From: an uncultured Fimbriimonadales bacterium
GTDB taxonomy: Bacteria; Armatimonadota; Fimbriimonadia; Fimbriimonadales; GBS-DC
NCBI GenBank assembly: GCA_937934465.1
Contig: CALGZO010000024.1
Coordinates: 1-13,025 of the forward strand
Length of the DNA: 13,025 bases
Reading direction: 5' to 3'
Shown here one piece after another: positions 1 to 6,508 of the stretch. Position numbers and translations under genes: made by a program. The number at the start of each line of letters is the position of its first letter. Positions within the stretch are counted from its first letter, which is position 1. The notes beneath the pieces were generated by a model that saw only the letters and a list, made by a program, of their open reading frames with translations, made no database searches and was not told where the DNA came from.

Positions 1-168
1 GGCGATGTGAACGGCGACGGCTGCGTGGATGACGCCGACCTGCTGCAAGTGCTGTTCAACTTCGGCGCGACGGGCAACAACGACGCCGATGTGAACAACG
101 ATGGCGTTGTCGACGACGCCGACCTGCTGATTGTGCTGTTCAACTTCGGCACGGGCTGCGGGGGCTAA
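1..168 (+). CDS. C-terminal dockerin-like (paired EF-hand) module of a truncated secreted protein
   Basis: This is the last 55 codons of an open frame that enters from the left edge and ends in TAA at 166-168. The translation holds two dockerin type I-like repeats. The first begins with a DVNGDG calcium loop followed by DDADLLQVLFNFG, and the second with DVNNDG followed by DDADLLIVLFNFG. Positions 1, 3, 5 and 12 of each loop carry D/N/D/D, as in EF-hand loops. A near-identical module ends the sugar dehydrogenase at 4809-6494, so this is a shared C-terminal tag of exported proteins in this genome. The catalytic or binding part of the protein lies outside the window, so its function cannot be named. 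A terminator-like hairpin follows the stop. Confidence 0.85.
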   Translation, partial: GDVNGDGCVDDADLLQVLFNFGATGNNDADVNNDGVVDDADLLIVLFNFGTGCGG

Positions 169-174
169 GTTCCT

Positions 175-206
175 CAAAGGTCAAGTTGTCCCCTTTGTTT
201 TGTGTT
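175..206 (+). terminator. Probable intrinsic terminator of the dockerin-type gene
   Basis: CAAAGG (175-180) can pair with CCTTTG (192-197) across an 11-nt loop. TTTTGTGTT follows directly. It starts 7 nt after the stop at 168. The stem is short, so confidence is moderate. Confidence 0.5.
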
Positions 207-213
207 CTCTTCT

Positions 214-382
214 GCCTCCCCCGTGAACGGGGGAGGCGCACTACCGTTGCGTAGGCAGCGCTCCCTCCCCGCGTGCGGGGCGAGATGGGTAGGGGCGGAC
301 GCCACTTCGCTGTTCATTTTCAGCCTCCCTGTCTTCCCCACGCACGCGGGGGGACGAGCAGCCCTCCTCGCGTGCGCGAGGA
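214..382. repeat. Cluster of four GC-rich REP-like hairpins in non-coding DNA
   Basis: Four inverted repeats sit in tandem. Stem GCCTCCCCCG/CGGGGGAGGC with a TGAA loop is at 214-237 and is perfect over 10 bp. CCCCGC/GCGGGG is at 267-280. An 8-bp stem with two G-U pairs is at 331-355. TCCTCGCG/CGCGAGGA with a TG loop is at 365-382. The pattern of C-rich arm, CGTG-type loop and G-rich arm, with the second followed by 'gatgggtagggg', resembles the dispersed intergenic palindromes of many GC-rich genomes. Short open frames across it on both strands have repetitive, atypical composition and are not believed. The whole stretch 169-561 holds no convincing gene. Confidence 0.6.
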
Positions 383-469
383 TTCGGGGCTTCTTCACAC
401 TCGAGGGACTCAAGAAGGGAGTGAGAAAGTGAGATGGGTATTGTCGTGCATCGGCGGGGACGCTCTGTG

Positions 470-580
470 GCTTGGACATTCTTGTCCAAGCATGGCGCGA
501 CGCTAAAATGGCGTCGCACAAAGGTTTACATTTGTCTACTTCCGTGTCCTTCGATAACGGTATGGCGCGTTCGTTATCGA
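470..580. repeat. Three consecutive perfect inverted repeats upstream of and around the 562 start
   Basis: GCTTGGACA (470-478) pairs with TGTCCAAGC (483-491), 9 bp with a TTCT loop. GCGACGC (497-503) pairs with GCGTCGC (511-517), 7 bp flanking TAAAATG. TCGATAACG (551-559) pairs with CGTTATCGA (572-580), 9 bp with a 12-nt loop. The third holds the ATG at 562 in its loop. TAAAAT at 504-509 with TTGTCC at 482-487 (16-nt spacer) could be a promoter lying across the first two. The first palindrome could be a dispersed repeat, and the last two could be operators or RNA hairpins. Confidence 0.6.
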
Positions 581-1017
581 GGGACTGGATTGCTCAGGAG
601 ATTGCGCAAGCGTTTCAGTTGCCGCTGCTGAGTGTGCCTGTGCAGTTGGCGACGGAAGCCGTGCATCGGTTGGCGCGTCGTCAGCGCGATAAGAACGCTC
701 GCCCGCGCGCCCTACCGCCTCACCTTTGGAACGCCGCCCGCGAAGAAGCCTGCCACTTCTGCTTGCAGACCTTAGCCCAGCTCGTCCAGCTCGAGCGCGG
801 TCCCGACGCCCTGCCGCCCGAGACGGCGGCGCTTTACGATGCGTTCCTGAACGCTGTGCGCCAATACTTGGAAACGCCGCCGCCCCATCTCCACGACTCA
901 GTACCCACCCTCTCGCCCGCCGAGCAACTCAAGCACGAGCAGCTCCTGTGGCGTCAGGCGCGTGAGGCGTTGGAACTATGTGAGAAGTGGCGCAAAGCGA
1001 TGCGCACGGATGATTGA
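562..1017 (+). CDS. Hypothetical helical protein, about 151 residues
   Basis: I do not recognise this family. From the ATG at 562 the product is 151 residues, mostly predicted alpha-helix. There is no signal peptide or membrane segment, so it is probably cytosolic. A CHFC (CxxC) stands in the middle and the C-terminal third is charged. The start is uncertain. The frame is open from 433, but its first possible start is a TTG at 472 inside a palindrome. ATG508 lies in a second palindrome, and residues encoded before 562 have no protein-like character. No Shine-Dalgarno precedes any candidate. Coding bias is normal for the window after about 580. It converges on the 1065-1583 gene, with a hairpin in the 47-bp gap. 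Confidence 0.6.
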   Translation: MARSLSRDWIAQEIAQAFQLPLLSVPVQLATEAVHRLARRQRDKNARPRALPPHLWNAAREEACHFCLQTLAQLVQLERGPDALPPETAALYDAFLNAVRQYLETPPPHLHDSVPTLSPAEQLKHEQLLWRQAREALELCEKWRKAMRTDD

Positions 1018-1052
1018 CGCCCCCCGCCTGTATGCAGCAAGCGAGGGGCGTC
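1016..1052. other. Hairpin between convergent genes
   Basis: GACGCCCC (1016-1023) pairs perfectly with GGGGCGTC (1045-1052). The left arm overlaps the TGA of the upstream gene, and the gene on the other strand stops at 1065. The position suits a bidirectional terminator, but neither side has a T-run, so it may only stabilise the 3' ends. Confidence 0.45.
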
Positions 1053-1064
1053 GGGTAGAGGATA

Positions 1065-1583
1065 CTATCGTGAACGGGTCTCTTCCACCACGCGGATATC
1101 GCCGCGCAGCACCACGCCGCGATAGGTGAACACAGGTTCGGCGTCTGGGGCGGTTCGGAACGCCACCGCAATCGTGTCGGGGTCGCCCTCCGTGCTGTCG
1201 GCGTCGCGGTTATCCGCCACGCGCACCGTTACGATGCCCTGCGTGCGACGCACACCCTGACGAGTGCGCTGAACCGCCCAGCCGCGCCCCGCAAAAGTCG
1301 CCACGCCGCTCTCCGCATCGACCGACAGCTCCGCCAAACTTGCCAGCTGAACTGTGGTCACGGCGTTCGCGCCGCGCACTTCAATCTCGAACCCGCCGCC
1401 TTTGCGAGTCTGACCGTTGTACTCGACGCTCTTGACCGAGAATCGGAACTGCGCGTTGGGTCGCTCGGCGTCGGGAACGCCCGCGAAGCCCTGTCCAAAC
1501 GCGGCGCGCACCGTGACCGTCTGCGCATACGCAAACGCCGCCACTGCGCCTATCGCTACCAGCCACAACAGTTGACGCTTCAT
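1065..1583 (-). CDS. Small secreted beta-rich protein, possibly post-COAP-1-like
   Basis: The product is 172 residues with a clear Sec signal peptide: positive MKRQ, a hydrophobic stretch to about residue 18, then AYA|QT at residues 18-22. The mature part of about 150 residues is mostly beta-strand, with no cysteines and no catalytic motif. Its second half has a 'GVATFAGRGW' segment, an acidic loop DNRDADSTEGDPD and a closing 'GVVLRGDIRVV' strand. This order resembles the post-COAP-1 type beta-sandwich found at the ends of bacterial surface proteins. That is recall-based inference and weak. The start ATG (1581-1583) has a strong Shine-Dalgarno, GGAGGAG, unlike most genes here. It is divergent from lysA. 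Confidence 0.8.
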   Translation of the reverse strand: MKRQLLWLVAIGAVAAFAYAQTVTVRAAFGQGFAGVPDAERPNAQFRFSVKSVEYNGQTRKGGGFEIEVRGANAVTTVQLASLAELSVDAESGVATFAGRGWAVQRTRQGVRRTQGIVTVRVADNRDADSTEGDPDTIAVAFRTAPDAEPVFTYRGVVLRGDIRVVEETRSR

Positions 1584-1687
1584 TCGAGGCTCCTCCTTCA
1601 GTTAGATAGTCAGAAAGCGTCCGCTCTCTGCCATATCCCTTAAACGCCACTTGAAGGCAATAGTTCATCAAGGCTTCCCATGTTGCA

Positions 1688-1695
1688 GGTATACT
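1688..1695 (+). promoter_or_regulatory. GG-TATACT -10 box, leaderless lysA
   Basis: GGTATACT ends 9 nt before the lysA ATG. Transcription would begin within a few bases of the start codon. No convincing -35 is seen. Confidence 0.6.
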
Positions 1696-1704
1696 TCTGC
1701 CCCG

Positions 1705-3000
1705 ATGTGGCTGGGCACGCAAACGGTGAACGCGCGCGGACGCTTGGAAATCGGCGGTTGCGACGCGCTGGAGTTGGCGGAACGGTTCGGGACGCCCCTG
1801 TATGTGCTGGATGAGGACGCGCTGCGGGGGCGTTGTCGCGAGTATCGCGCCGCCTTCGAGACGCTCAAGCCAGACACCGAAATCGTCTACGCAGGCAAAG
1901 CCGCGCTGAACCGCGCCCTCTGCCAGATTATCGCCGAGGAGGGGCTGGGCTTGGATGTGGCGTCGGGCGGCGAGCTCTACACCGCGCTCCAGGCGAACTT
2001 CCCGCGCGAGCGCATCCACCTACACGGCGTTTACAAAACCGAAGCCGAGCTGCAGATGGCGTTGCAGGCAGGCGTCGGCGCGATAGTCATCGACAACTTC
2101 GAGGAAATCCGCCGCCTGCACGCGCTCGCTCACGCCCCAACGCCTGTGATGCTGCGCATCGCGCCCGAAGTGGACGCCGAGACGCACCCGCTGATACGCA
2201 CGGGTCAGCGCGACAGCAAGTTCGGCTTCCACTGGCTCAACGGCGACGCCTACCGCGCGGTGGAAGCGGTGTTGCAGTCGCCCACACTGACCCTGAGGGG
2301 GTTCCACTGCCACATCGGCTCGCAGATAAGCGATTTAGGCGCGTTTGCAGCGGCGGCTCGGGCGATGGCGGCGTTCGCCAACATAGTGCGCCAACGGTTC
2401 GGCTACATCGCGCCGCTGCTCAACATCGGCGGCGGCTTAGCAGTGCGCTACACGCCCGACGATCAGCCCCCGTCGGTGCAAGCGTATGCGCAGACGCTTA
2501 TCGGCGCACTGCGTGAGGCGTGCGAGCAATATCGCTATCCCGAACCTGCGCTGGGCGTCGAACCCGGACGCTCGCTGATTGCGGAGGCGGGCGTCACGCT
2601 CTACCGCGTCGGCGCCGTGAAGCAGGTTCCGCACGAGCAGCCGAACCTACCGCGCGAGTACCTGATTGTAGACGGCGGCGTGTCGGACAATCCACGCCCC
2701 CAAATGTACGGCGCACGCTACACCGCGCGCCACGCCGCGCACGCCGCCGAACCCCACACGCACGCCTATCGCATCATGGGCAAACACTGCGAGACCGACC
2801 CAATCATCGACTGCGCCTACCTCCCCGAAACCCGCGCTGGCGAGGTGATTGCAGTCCTCGCCACAGGCGCATACGCCTACTCCATGAGCAGCAACTACAA
2901 TCGCTATCCGCGCCCTGCGATGGTCGCCGTGCGAGAAGGCGAGGCGCGTGTGATAGTGGCGCGCGAGACCTACGACGATGTGCTGCGGATGGACAGGTAA
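1705..3000 (+). CDS. lysA: Diaminopimelate decarboxylase
   Basis: This PLP enzyme converts meso-diaminopimelate to L-lysine and CO2, the last step of lysine synthesis, in the cytosol. The 431-residue product matches the family length. The PLP lysine is K65 in VYAGKAALN. HCHIGSQ (201-207), the phosphate-binding GGG (242-244), EPGRS (286-290), the partner-subunit cysteine in HCETDPI (C362) and GAYAYSMSSNYN (388-399) are the classic fold III decarboxylase signatures. The usual HGNNK appears as HGVYK (107-111), a small deviation. ATG1705 is chosen over an upstream in-frame TTG at 1651 because family homology begins near 'ARGRLEIGG' and a TATACT box sits 9 nt upstream. The superoxide dismutase gene follows after 29 bp. 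Confidence 0.95.
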   Translation: MWLGTQTVNARGRLEIGGCDALELAERFGTPLYVLDEDALRGRCREYRAAFETLKPDTEIVYAGKAALNRALCQIIAEEGLGLDVASGGELYTALQANFPRERIHLHGVYKTEAELQMALQAGVGAIVIDNFEEIRRLHALAHAPTPVMLRIAPEVDAETHPLIRTGQRDSKFGFHWLNGDAYRAVEAVLQSPTLTLRGFHCHIGSQISDLGAFAAAARAMAAFANIVRQRFGYIAPLLNIGGGLAVRYTPDDQPPSVQAYAQTLIGALREACEQYRYPEPALGVEPGRSLIAEAGVTLYRVGAVKQVPHEQPNLPREYLIVDGGVSDNPRPQMYGARYTARHAAHAAEPHTHAYRIMGKHCETDPIIDCAYLPETRAGEVIAVLATGAYAYSMSSNYNRYPRPAMVAVREGEARVIVARETYDDVLRMDR

Positions 3001-3012
3001 TCTTGCGGAGTG

Positions 3013-3020
3013 GGTATAAT
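3013..3020 (+). promoter_or_regulatory. GG-TATAAT -10 box, leaderless start of superoxide dismutase
   Basis: A perfect TATAAT preceded by GG ends 9 nt before ATG3030. No ribosome site fits in that space, so the long form would be translated from a leaderless mRNA. Confidence 0.65.
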
Positions 3021-3029
3021 GCTCTTGTT

Positions 3030-3785
3030 ATGAGCGTGAAACGCCTTTCGCGGCGGGAGTTCCTGCAGCAGGCGGCGGCGACTACCGCACTTGCCGCGCT
3101 CGCTCCCCACGCGCTGGCTATACCAACTCACAGGAGGGTATCCACTATGGCTGAGATCCAAGTGTTCGAAGTTACTGCCAAGCCCCTGCCCGAGAAAGTG
3201 TTCGAGACCGAGAAATTCGGCATCTCGCGCAAGACGCACGAGGAACACTACAAGCTCTATCAGGGGTATGTGAACAAGACGAACGAAATCCGCCGTGCGC
3301 TGGCGCAGCTCACTTCCGACGACTTCAGCAAGGGCAACCAGAGCTACAGCCTGATTCGCTCGCTGAAGGTCGACTACACCTTCGCCTACGGCGGTTTCAA
3401 GAACCACGAGCTCTACTTTGAGAACCTGGGCGGCGGCGGTTCCGAACCGAGCAGCGAGTTGCGCGCCGCGCTCGCCCGATACTTCGGCTCCTACGAACGC
3501 TGGCTGGAAGACCTCAAGGGCACGGGCATGGGCGGTCGCGGCTGGGTGTGGCTCGCCTACGACCACGACGACGGCAGCCTGTTCAACTACATCGGCGACG
3601 CGCAAAACACATTCCATATGTGGAACTGCACAGTGCTGCTGGCGATGGATGTGTACGAACACGCCTACTATCTGGACTTCCAGACGGCGCGCGCACGCTA
3701 CATCGACGCGTTCATCCAAGCGATCGACTGGGATGTGGTCAACGCGCGTTATGCCGCTGCGCTGCGCATGAAATCGGCTGGCTAA
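3030..3785 (+). CDS. Fe/Mn-type superoxide dismutase with a Tat signal and an internal second start
   Basis: It dismutates superoxide to oxygen and hydrogen peroxide. The 251-residue long form opens with a twin-arginine signal (SRREFL, residues 7-12), an Ala/Leu-rich core and a likely cut after ALA30. The enzyme domain follows: HY (H73), KNHELYF (H126) and DVYEHAYYLDF (D207, H211) supply the expected metal ligands, and the GWVWLAYD, IDWDVVNARY and GGGG segments fit the family. The first ligand region is HYKLYQGYV, one residue shorter than the classic H-x3-H-x3-Y. Met40 (ATG3147) has a strong AGGAGGGT 7 nt upstream, so a 212-residue cytosolic form is likely too. The stop overlaps that of apbE. 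Whether the metal is Fe or Mn cannot be told. Confidence 0.93.
   Translation: MSVKRLSRREFLQQAAATTALAALAPHALAIPTHRRVSTMAEIQVFEVTAKPLPEKVFETEKFGISRKTHEEHYKLYQGYVNKTNEIRRALAQLTSDDFSKGNQSYSLIRSLKVDYTFAYGGFKNHELYFENLGGGGSEPSSELRAALARYFGSYERWLEDLKGTGMGGRGWVWLAYDHDDGSLFNYIGDAQNTFHMWNCTVLLAMDVYEHAYYLDFQTARARYIDAFIQAIDWDVVNARYAAALRMKSAG
3132..3149 (+). promoter_or_regulatory. Internal Shine-Dalgarno and ATG inside the superoxide dismutase gene
   Basis: AGGAGGGT (3132-3139) sits 7 nt before ATG3147, which is in frame as Met40. This is 9 residues after the predicted Tat cleavage site at residue 30, and the following MAEIQVFEV starts the enzyme domain. The layout suits internal initiation of an unexported form. 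Confidence 0.6.
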
Positions 3786-4690
3786 CCGCTCCGACGGTGC
3801 AGCGGCGGCGTCCCTGCCGCTGCGCCGAAGCTTACTTCCACTTCAACCCCTCGATATAGTTGCTGCAGTTGTTTGGCTGCAGGCATGCCCAGCACGGCGG
3901 CGGCGGTCGCGAGGCTGTCGGCAGTAATCCCGTCAGGAGCGCGCACACGCGCCAGTGTGAGCTTTGTCAGCCCCAGCCCCGTGCGCGGGTCGATGATATG
4001 CGCATAGCGCACGCCCCCGATTTCCACATATTGCTCGGTGCTGCCTGAAGTGGAGAGCGCGGCGCGTCGCAGCGTCGTTGCGCCGCCCTCTGCCAGCGCG
4101 ATACGCCAGCCTGGTGCGTCGGGCGGCGCGTCGCCAGCCACTATGTCGCCCCCCATCTGCACCAGCGCACACGCAATCCCGTGCCGACGCAACACGCGCA
4201 ACGCCCAGTCGCAAGCATAGCCCTTCGCGATACCGCCCAAATCGAGCTGCACGCCGTCCACTTTCAGTTGAACGGCGCGTCGGCGCAGGCAAAGCGTCAT
4301 CAGCTTGTAGCCCGACCGCGCCCGCGCCGCGCGCAAGGCGGCGTCGTCTGGCAACTTGCCCGTGCGTCGCGCCTCGCGCCACAGCCGAACCAGCGCGCCC
4401 ACCGTGACATCGAACGCGCCGCCCGTCTGACGCGCCAACTTCTGCGCCCGCCAAAGCACATAAAATAACTCCGGGCTAACCTTGACCCAGCGACCCACGG
4501 CGCGTTGACATAATTGATTCAACTCGCTGTCGGCGCGGTAGTCGCTCATCATCTCCTCGAGTGCGCTGATACGCGCGTAGGCGGCGCGACAGGCTTGCAC
4601 CGCCTGCTCCTCACGCGCGGCGTAGACCACCATCGGCGTATCGACGCCCATGCGCACCTGACTGAACTCGTAGCGCTGCAACCGAGCCAT
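3782..4690 (-). CDS. apbE: FAD:protein FMN transferase, ApbE family
   Basis: ApbE enzymes move FMN from FAD onto a Thr/Ser of target flavoproteins, using Mg2+. The 302-residue product has the family signatures in order: MSDYRADSELNQL (48-60), FDVTVGAL (93-100), LDLGGIAKG (149-157), MGGDI (179-183), the STSGS segment (213-217), HIIDPRTG (231-238) and ADSLATA (257-263). No lipobox or signal peptide is visible, so it would be cytosolic, unlike many ApbE lipoproteins. The start at 4690 is preferred to an upstream in-frame TTG at 4798, because the extra 36 residues look non-native and a TACTCT box ends 11 nt before it. Its target protein is not in this window. Its stop overlaps the superoxide dismutase stop by 4 bp. 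Confidence 0.93.
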   Translation of the reverse strand: MARLQRYEFSQVRMGVDTPMVVYAAREEQAVQACRAAYARISALEEMMSDYRADSELNQLCQRAVGRWVKVSPELFYVLWRAQKLARQTGGAFDVTVGALVRLWREARRTGKLPDDAALRAARARSGYKLMTLCLRRRAVQLKVDGVQLDLGGIAKGYACDWALRVLRRHGIACALVQMGGDIVAGDAPPDAPGWRIALAEGGATTLRRAALSTSGSTEQYVEIGGVRYAHIIDPRTGLGLTKLTLARVRAPDGITADSLATAAAVLGMPAAKQLQQLYRGVEVEVSFGAAAGTPPLHRRSG

Positions 4691-4701
4691 GAGACGCCCA
4701 A

Positions 4702-4709
4702 AGAGTACC
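4702..4709 (-). promoter_or_regulatory. GG-TACTCT -10 box for apbE
   Basis: Read on the minus strand, GGGGTACTCT ends 11 nt before the apbE ATG, consistent with a very short or absent leader. Confidence 0.45.
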
Positions 4710-4745
4710 CCACATTCAGCAACAGTAGAGGCGAGCAGCGATAAA

Positions 4746-4786
4746 GTACCGTCTCCTGCCCCTGCCCAGCAGGAGCGGGAGCGTAC
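4746..4786 (-). terminator. Possible terminator hairpin after the sugar dehydrogenase gene
   Basis: CTCCTGC (4753-4759) pairs with GCAGGAG (4769-4775). GTAC at 4746-4749 and 4783-4786 may extend the stem with bulges. On the minus strand it lies 23 nt past the stop and is followed by only a weak T-rich stretch (ACTTTAT). Confidence 0.35.
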
Positions 4787-4808
4787 CCTTGCCAACAAGA
4801 GTTCCGCC

Positions 4809-6494
4809 TTAGCCGCCTGCGCCGAAGTTGAACAGCACTAATAAAAGGTCGGCGTCGTCCACCACGCCGTCGTTATTGAGGTCTGCGTCCGTATCGCTGG
4901 AGCCGAAGGCGAACAGCACCGCAAGCAGATCCGCGTCGTCGATGACGCCGTCGCCGTTCACATCGCCCAGCGTGGGAAAGTCCAAGTTCAAATAGGCAAA
5001 GCCCTGCGACGCGATAGAGACGCTGCTAATCGTGATGGGCAGATATCGGGCGGCGCGCGCACGCACGGTGTAGGTTCCGGGCGTGTTCACGCGCTCGGAG
5101 AACTTGCCGTAGGCGTCCAAAGTTGTGGAGATTGTTTGCACCGTCGCGTTGCCCTGTATCAGCTCCAGCGTGAGGGGAACGCCGAGCGGCAATCCCTGCC
5201 TGCCTGCCAGTCGCGCCTGACCGTGCAAAATCGCAGGCGGGTTTACAGGGCGAATGCGGTAAATACGGTTGGCGTACAGGCTTACCACATACAGGTAACC
5301 GTCTGGTCCCAAACGCAAATCCGTCACGACGCCCCAGCTCGTTCCGACACGCGCGAGGTTCCGCTCTGTGGCGCTATCCGCCACGCGGTCGGCAAGCGCG
5401 CCCGTCAACACGAAGTCGTCGCGTGCGCTGTTCAGCGTGAACTGATACAGTCCGCCGTTGTTGCTCTCGCCGACGAGGGCGGCGTCGCGGATAGACGAAT
5501 CGAACCGCGCCGAGCGCACAAACGCGATGCTCGTCACGCCAATCGGTTGCAGCCACGAGAAGATAGGGTCCGCGTAGTAGGCGTTCGGCAGGTACACGAG
5601 GTCGCCCGCGTTGTAGGGCTGATTGCCATTCTCGTTGTAGACGGCGTTGCGCGAATCGGGACCCATAATCTTCAGCCAGCCGCTATTGAAGCCGCGCTCC
5701 ACGCGATTGATTTCGTCGTACACATTCGGACCGTTCTCCGTGAGCCAGAGGTGAGCAGTGAGGCTGTCGAAGCTCATGCCGAAACTGTTGCGGATGCCGT
5801 ATGCCCAAAGCCGTCGGATGCGCTCGTCAGCGTGGCTCACGAACGGATTGTCGGGCGGAGTAGAGCCGTCGGGGTTCAGCCGAAACACACCGCCGACGCC
5901 TGCAACCGCCGTGCTGCTGGTGTTCTGCTCAATGCGCGGGTTGCTGAAGACGCCGCGATTCAAGTCGCCCGTAACGCCATAGAGTTTGCCGTCGGGACCG
6001 AACAGAATGACGCCTCCGTCGTGGTTAGGTCCGTTGTTTTGGGATGGGTCGCGCGGGAACGCGACTATCAGCACAGGGTCTACCAACTCGCTGCCGTTCC
6101 AGCGATAACGCTCCACACGATTATCTATCCAAGCTGACTGCGTGCTGGAGTCGCCTGTGGTGCTGGAGCGTGTGTAGTAAAGGTACACAAAGCCATTCGT
6201 GGCAAAATCGGGATGAAGCGCAATGCCAAGCAAGCCGCGCTCGCTGGCGTAGTTCACGGGCAGGTCCAACACCGTGCTGATGACAACGCCGTTTTGCACA
6301 AGCTTCACGCGCCCGCTGTTCTTCTCAATCACGAAGAAGCGTGTCGGGTCGGCAGAATCGAGAAACTCCAGCGCAATCGGGAACGAGAGACCGCTGCTGA
6401 CCACTGTGTCGTAGGTTAAGCTCGCGTCGCTTAGCGTTTGGGCGTAGAGGCTACCTGCCCAGCAGAGACTCCAGACGGCAATCCATCGGCGCAT
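4809..6494 (-). CDS. Secreted PQQ-type glucose/sorbosone dehydrogenase-like beta-propeller with C-terminal dockerin
   Basis: The 561-residue exported protein begins with a Sec signal peptide (MRRWIAVWSLCWAGSLYAQ, 1-19). Residues about 25-416 form a soluble quinoprotein-type propeller. ERGLLGIALHPDF (85-97), NHDGGVILFGPDGKLYGVTGD (157-177, with the likely catalytic His158), YGIRNSFGMSFD (232-243), LTENGPNVYDEINRV (251-265) and a final LGPDGYLYVV blade all fit. It would oxidise a sugar or other alcohol using PQQ, but the substrate cannot be read. Residues about 421-506 are a carboxypeptidase-regulatory-like beta-sandwich, and 510-558 are two EF-hand dockerin repeats. ATG6494 is chosen over TTG6512, which overlaps the promoter. 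No PQQ synthesis gene is seen here. Confidence 0.88.
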   Translation of the reverse strand: MRRWIAVWSLCWAGSLYAQTLSDASLTYDTVVSSGLSFPIALEFLDSADPTRFFVIEKNSGRVKLVQNGVVISTVLDLPVNYASERGLLGIALHPDFATNGFVYLYYTRSSTTGDSSTQSAWIDNRVERYRWNGSELVDPVLIVAFPRDPSQNNGPNHDGGVILFGPDGKLYGVTGDLNRGVFSNPRIEQNTSSTAVAGVGGVFRLNPDGSTPPDNPFVSHADERIRRLWAYGIRNSFGMSFDSLTAHLWLTENGPNVYDEINRVERGFNSGWLKIMGPDSRNAVYNENGNQPYNAGDLVYLPNAYYADPIFSWLQPIGVTSIAFVRSARFDSSIRDAALVGESNNGGLYQFTLNSARDDFVLTGALADRVADSATERNLARVGTSWGVVTDLRLGPDGYLYVVSLYANRIYRIRPVNPPAILHGQARLAGRQGLPLGVPLTLELIQGNATVQTISTTLDAYGKFSERVNTPGTYTVRARAARYLPITISSVSIASQGFAYLNLDFPTLGDVNGDGVIDDADLLAVLFAFGSSDTDADLNNDGVVDDADLLLVLFNFGAGG

Positions 6495-6500
6495 GCGCTT

Positions 6501-6508
6501 ATTATAGC
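6501..6508 (-). promoter_or_regulatory. GC-TATAAT -10 box overlapping the tmk stop codon
   Basis: On the minus strand, GGGCTATAAT ends 6 nt before the dehydrogenase ATG. The TAA stop of tmk (6504-6502) lies inside the box. It gives the dehydrogenase its own leaderless transcript downstream of tmk. Confidence 0.55.

Noticed and set aside
174..521. Short open frames on both strands over the hairpin cluster
   Set aside because: They have atypical composition, overlap palindromic DNA and have no family resemblance or ribosome site.
472..561. TTG472 or ATG508 as the start of the 562-1017 gene
   Set aside because: Both lie in palindromes, the encoded residues are not protein-like, and no ribosome site is present. 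They are not fully excluded.
1016..1052. Calling the convergent hairpin a proven intrinsic terminator
   Set aside because: There is no T-run on either side, so it is listed only as a hairpin.
2520..3029. Long 5' extension of the superoxide dismutase frame through lysA
   Set aside because: It lies out of frame over a clear lysA and gives Arg-rich shadow sequence. The Tat signal and promoter fix the start at 3030.
5136..6137. 333-codon open frame on the plus strand opposite the dehydrogenase
   Set aside because: It is an antisense shadow caused by high GC at third positions. Its sequence is Val/Arg/Ala-rich and matches nothing.
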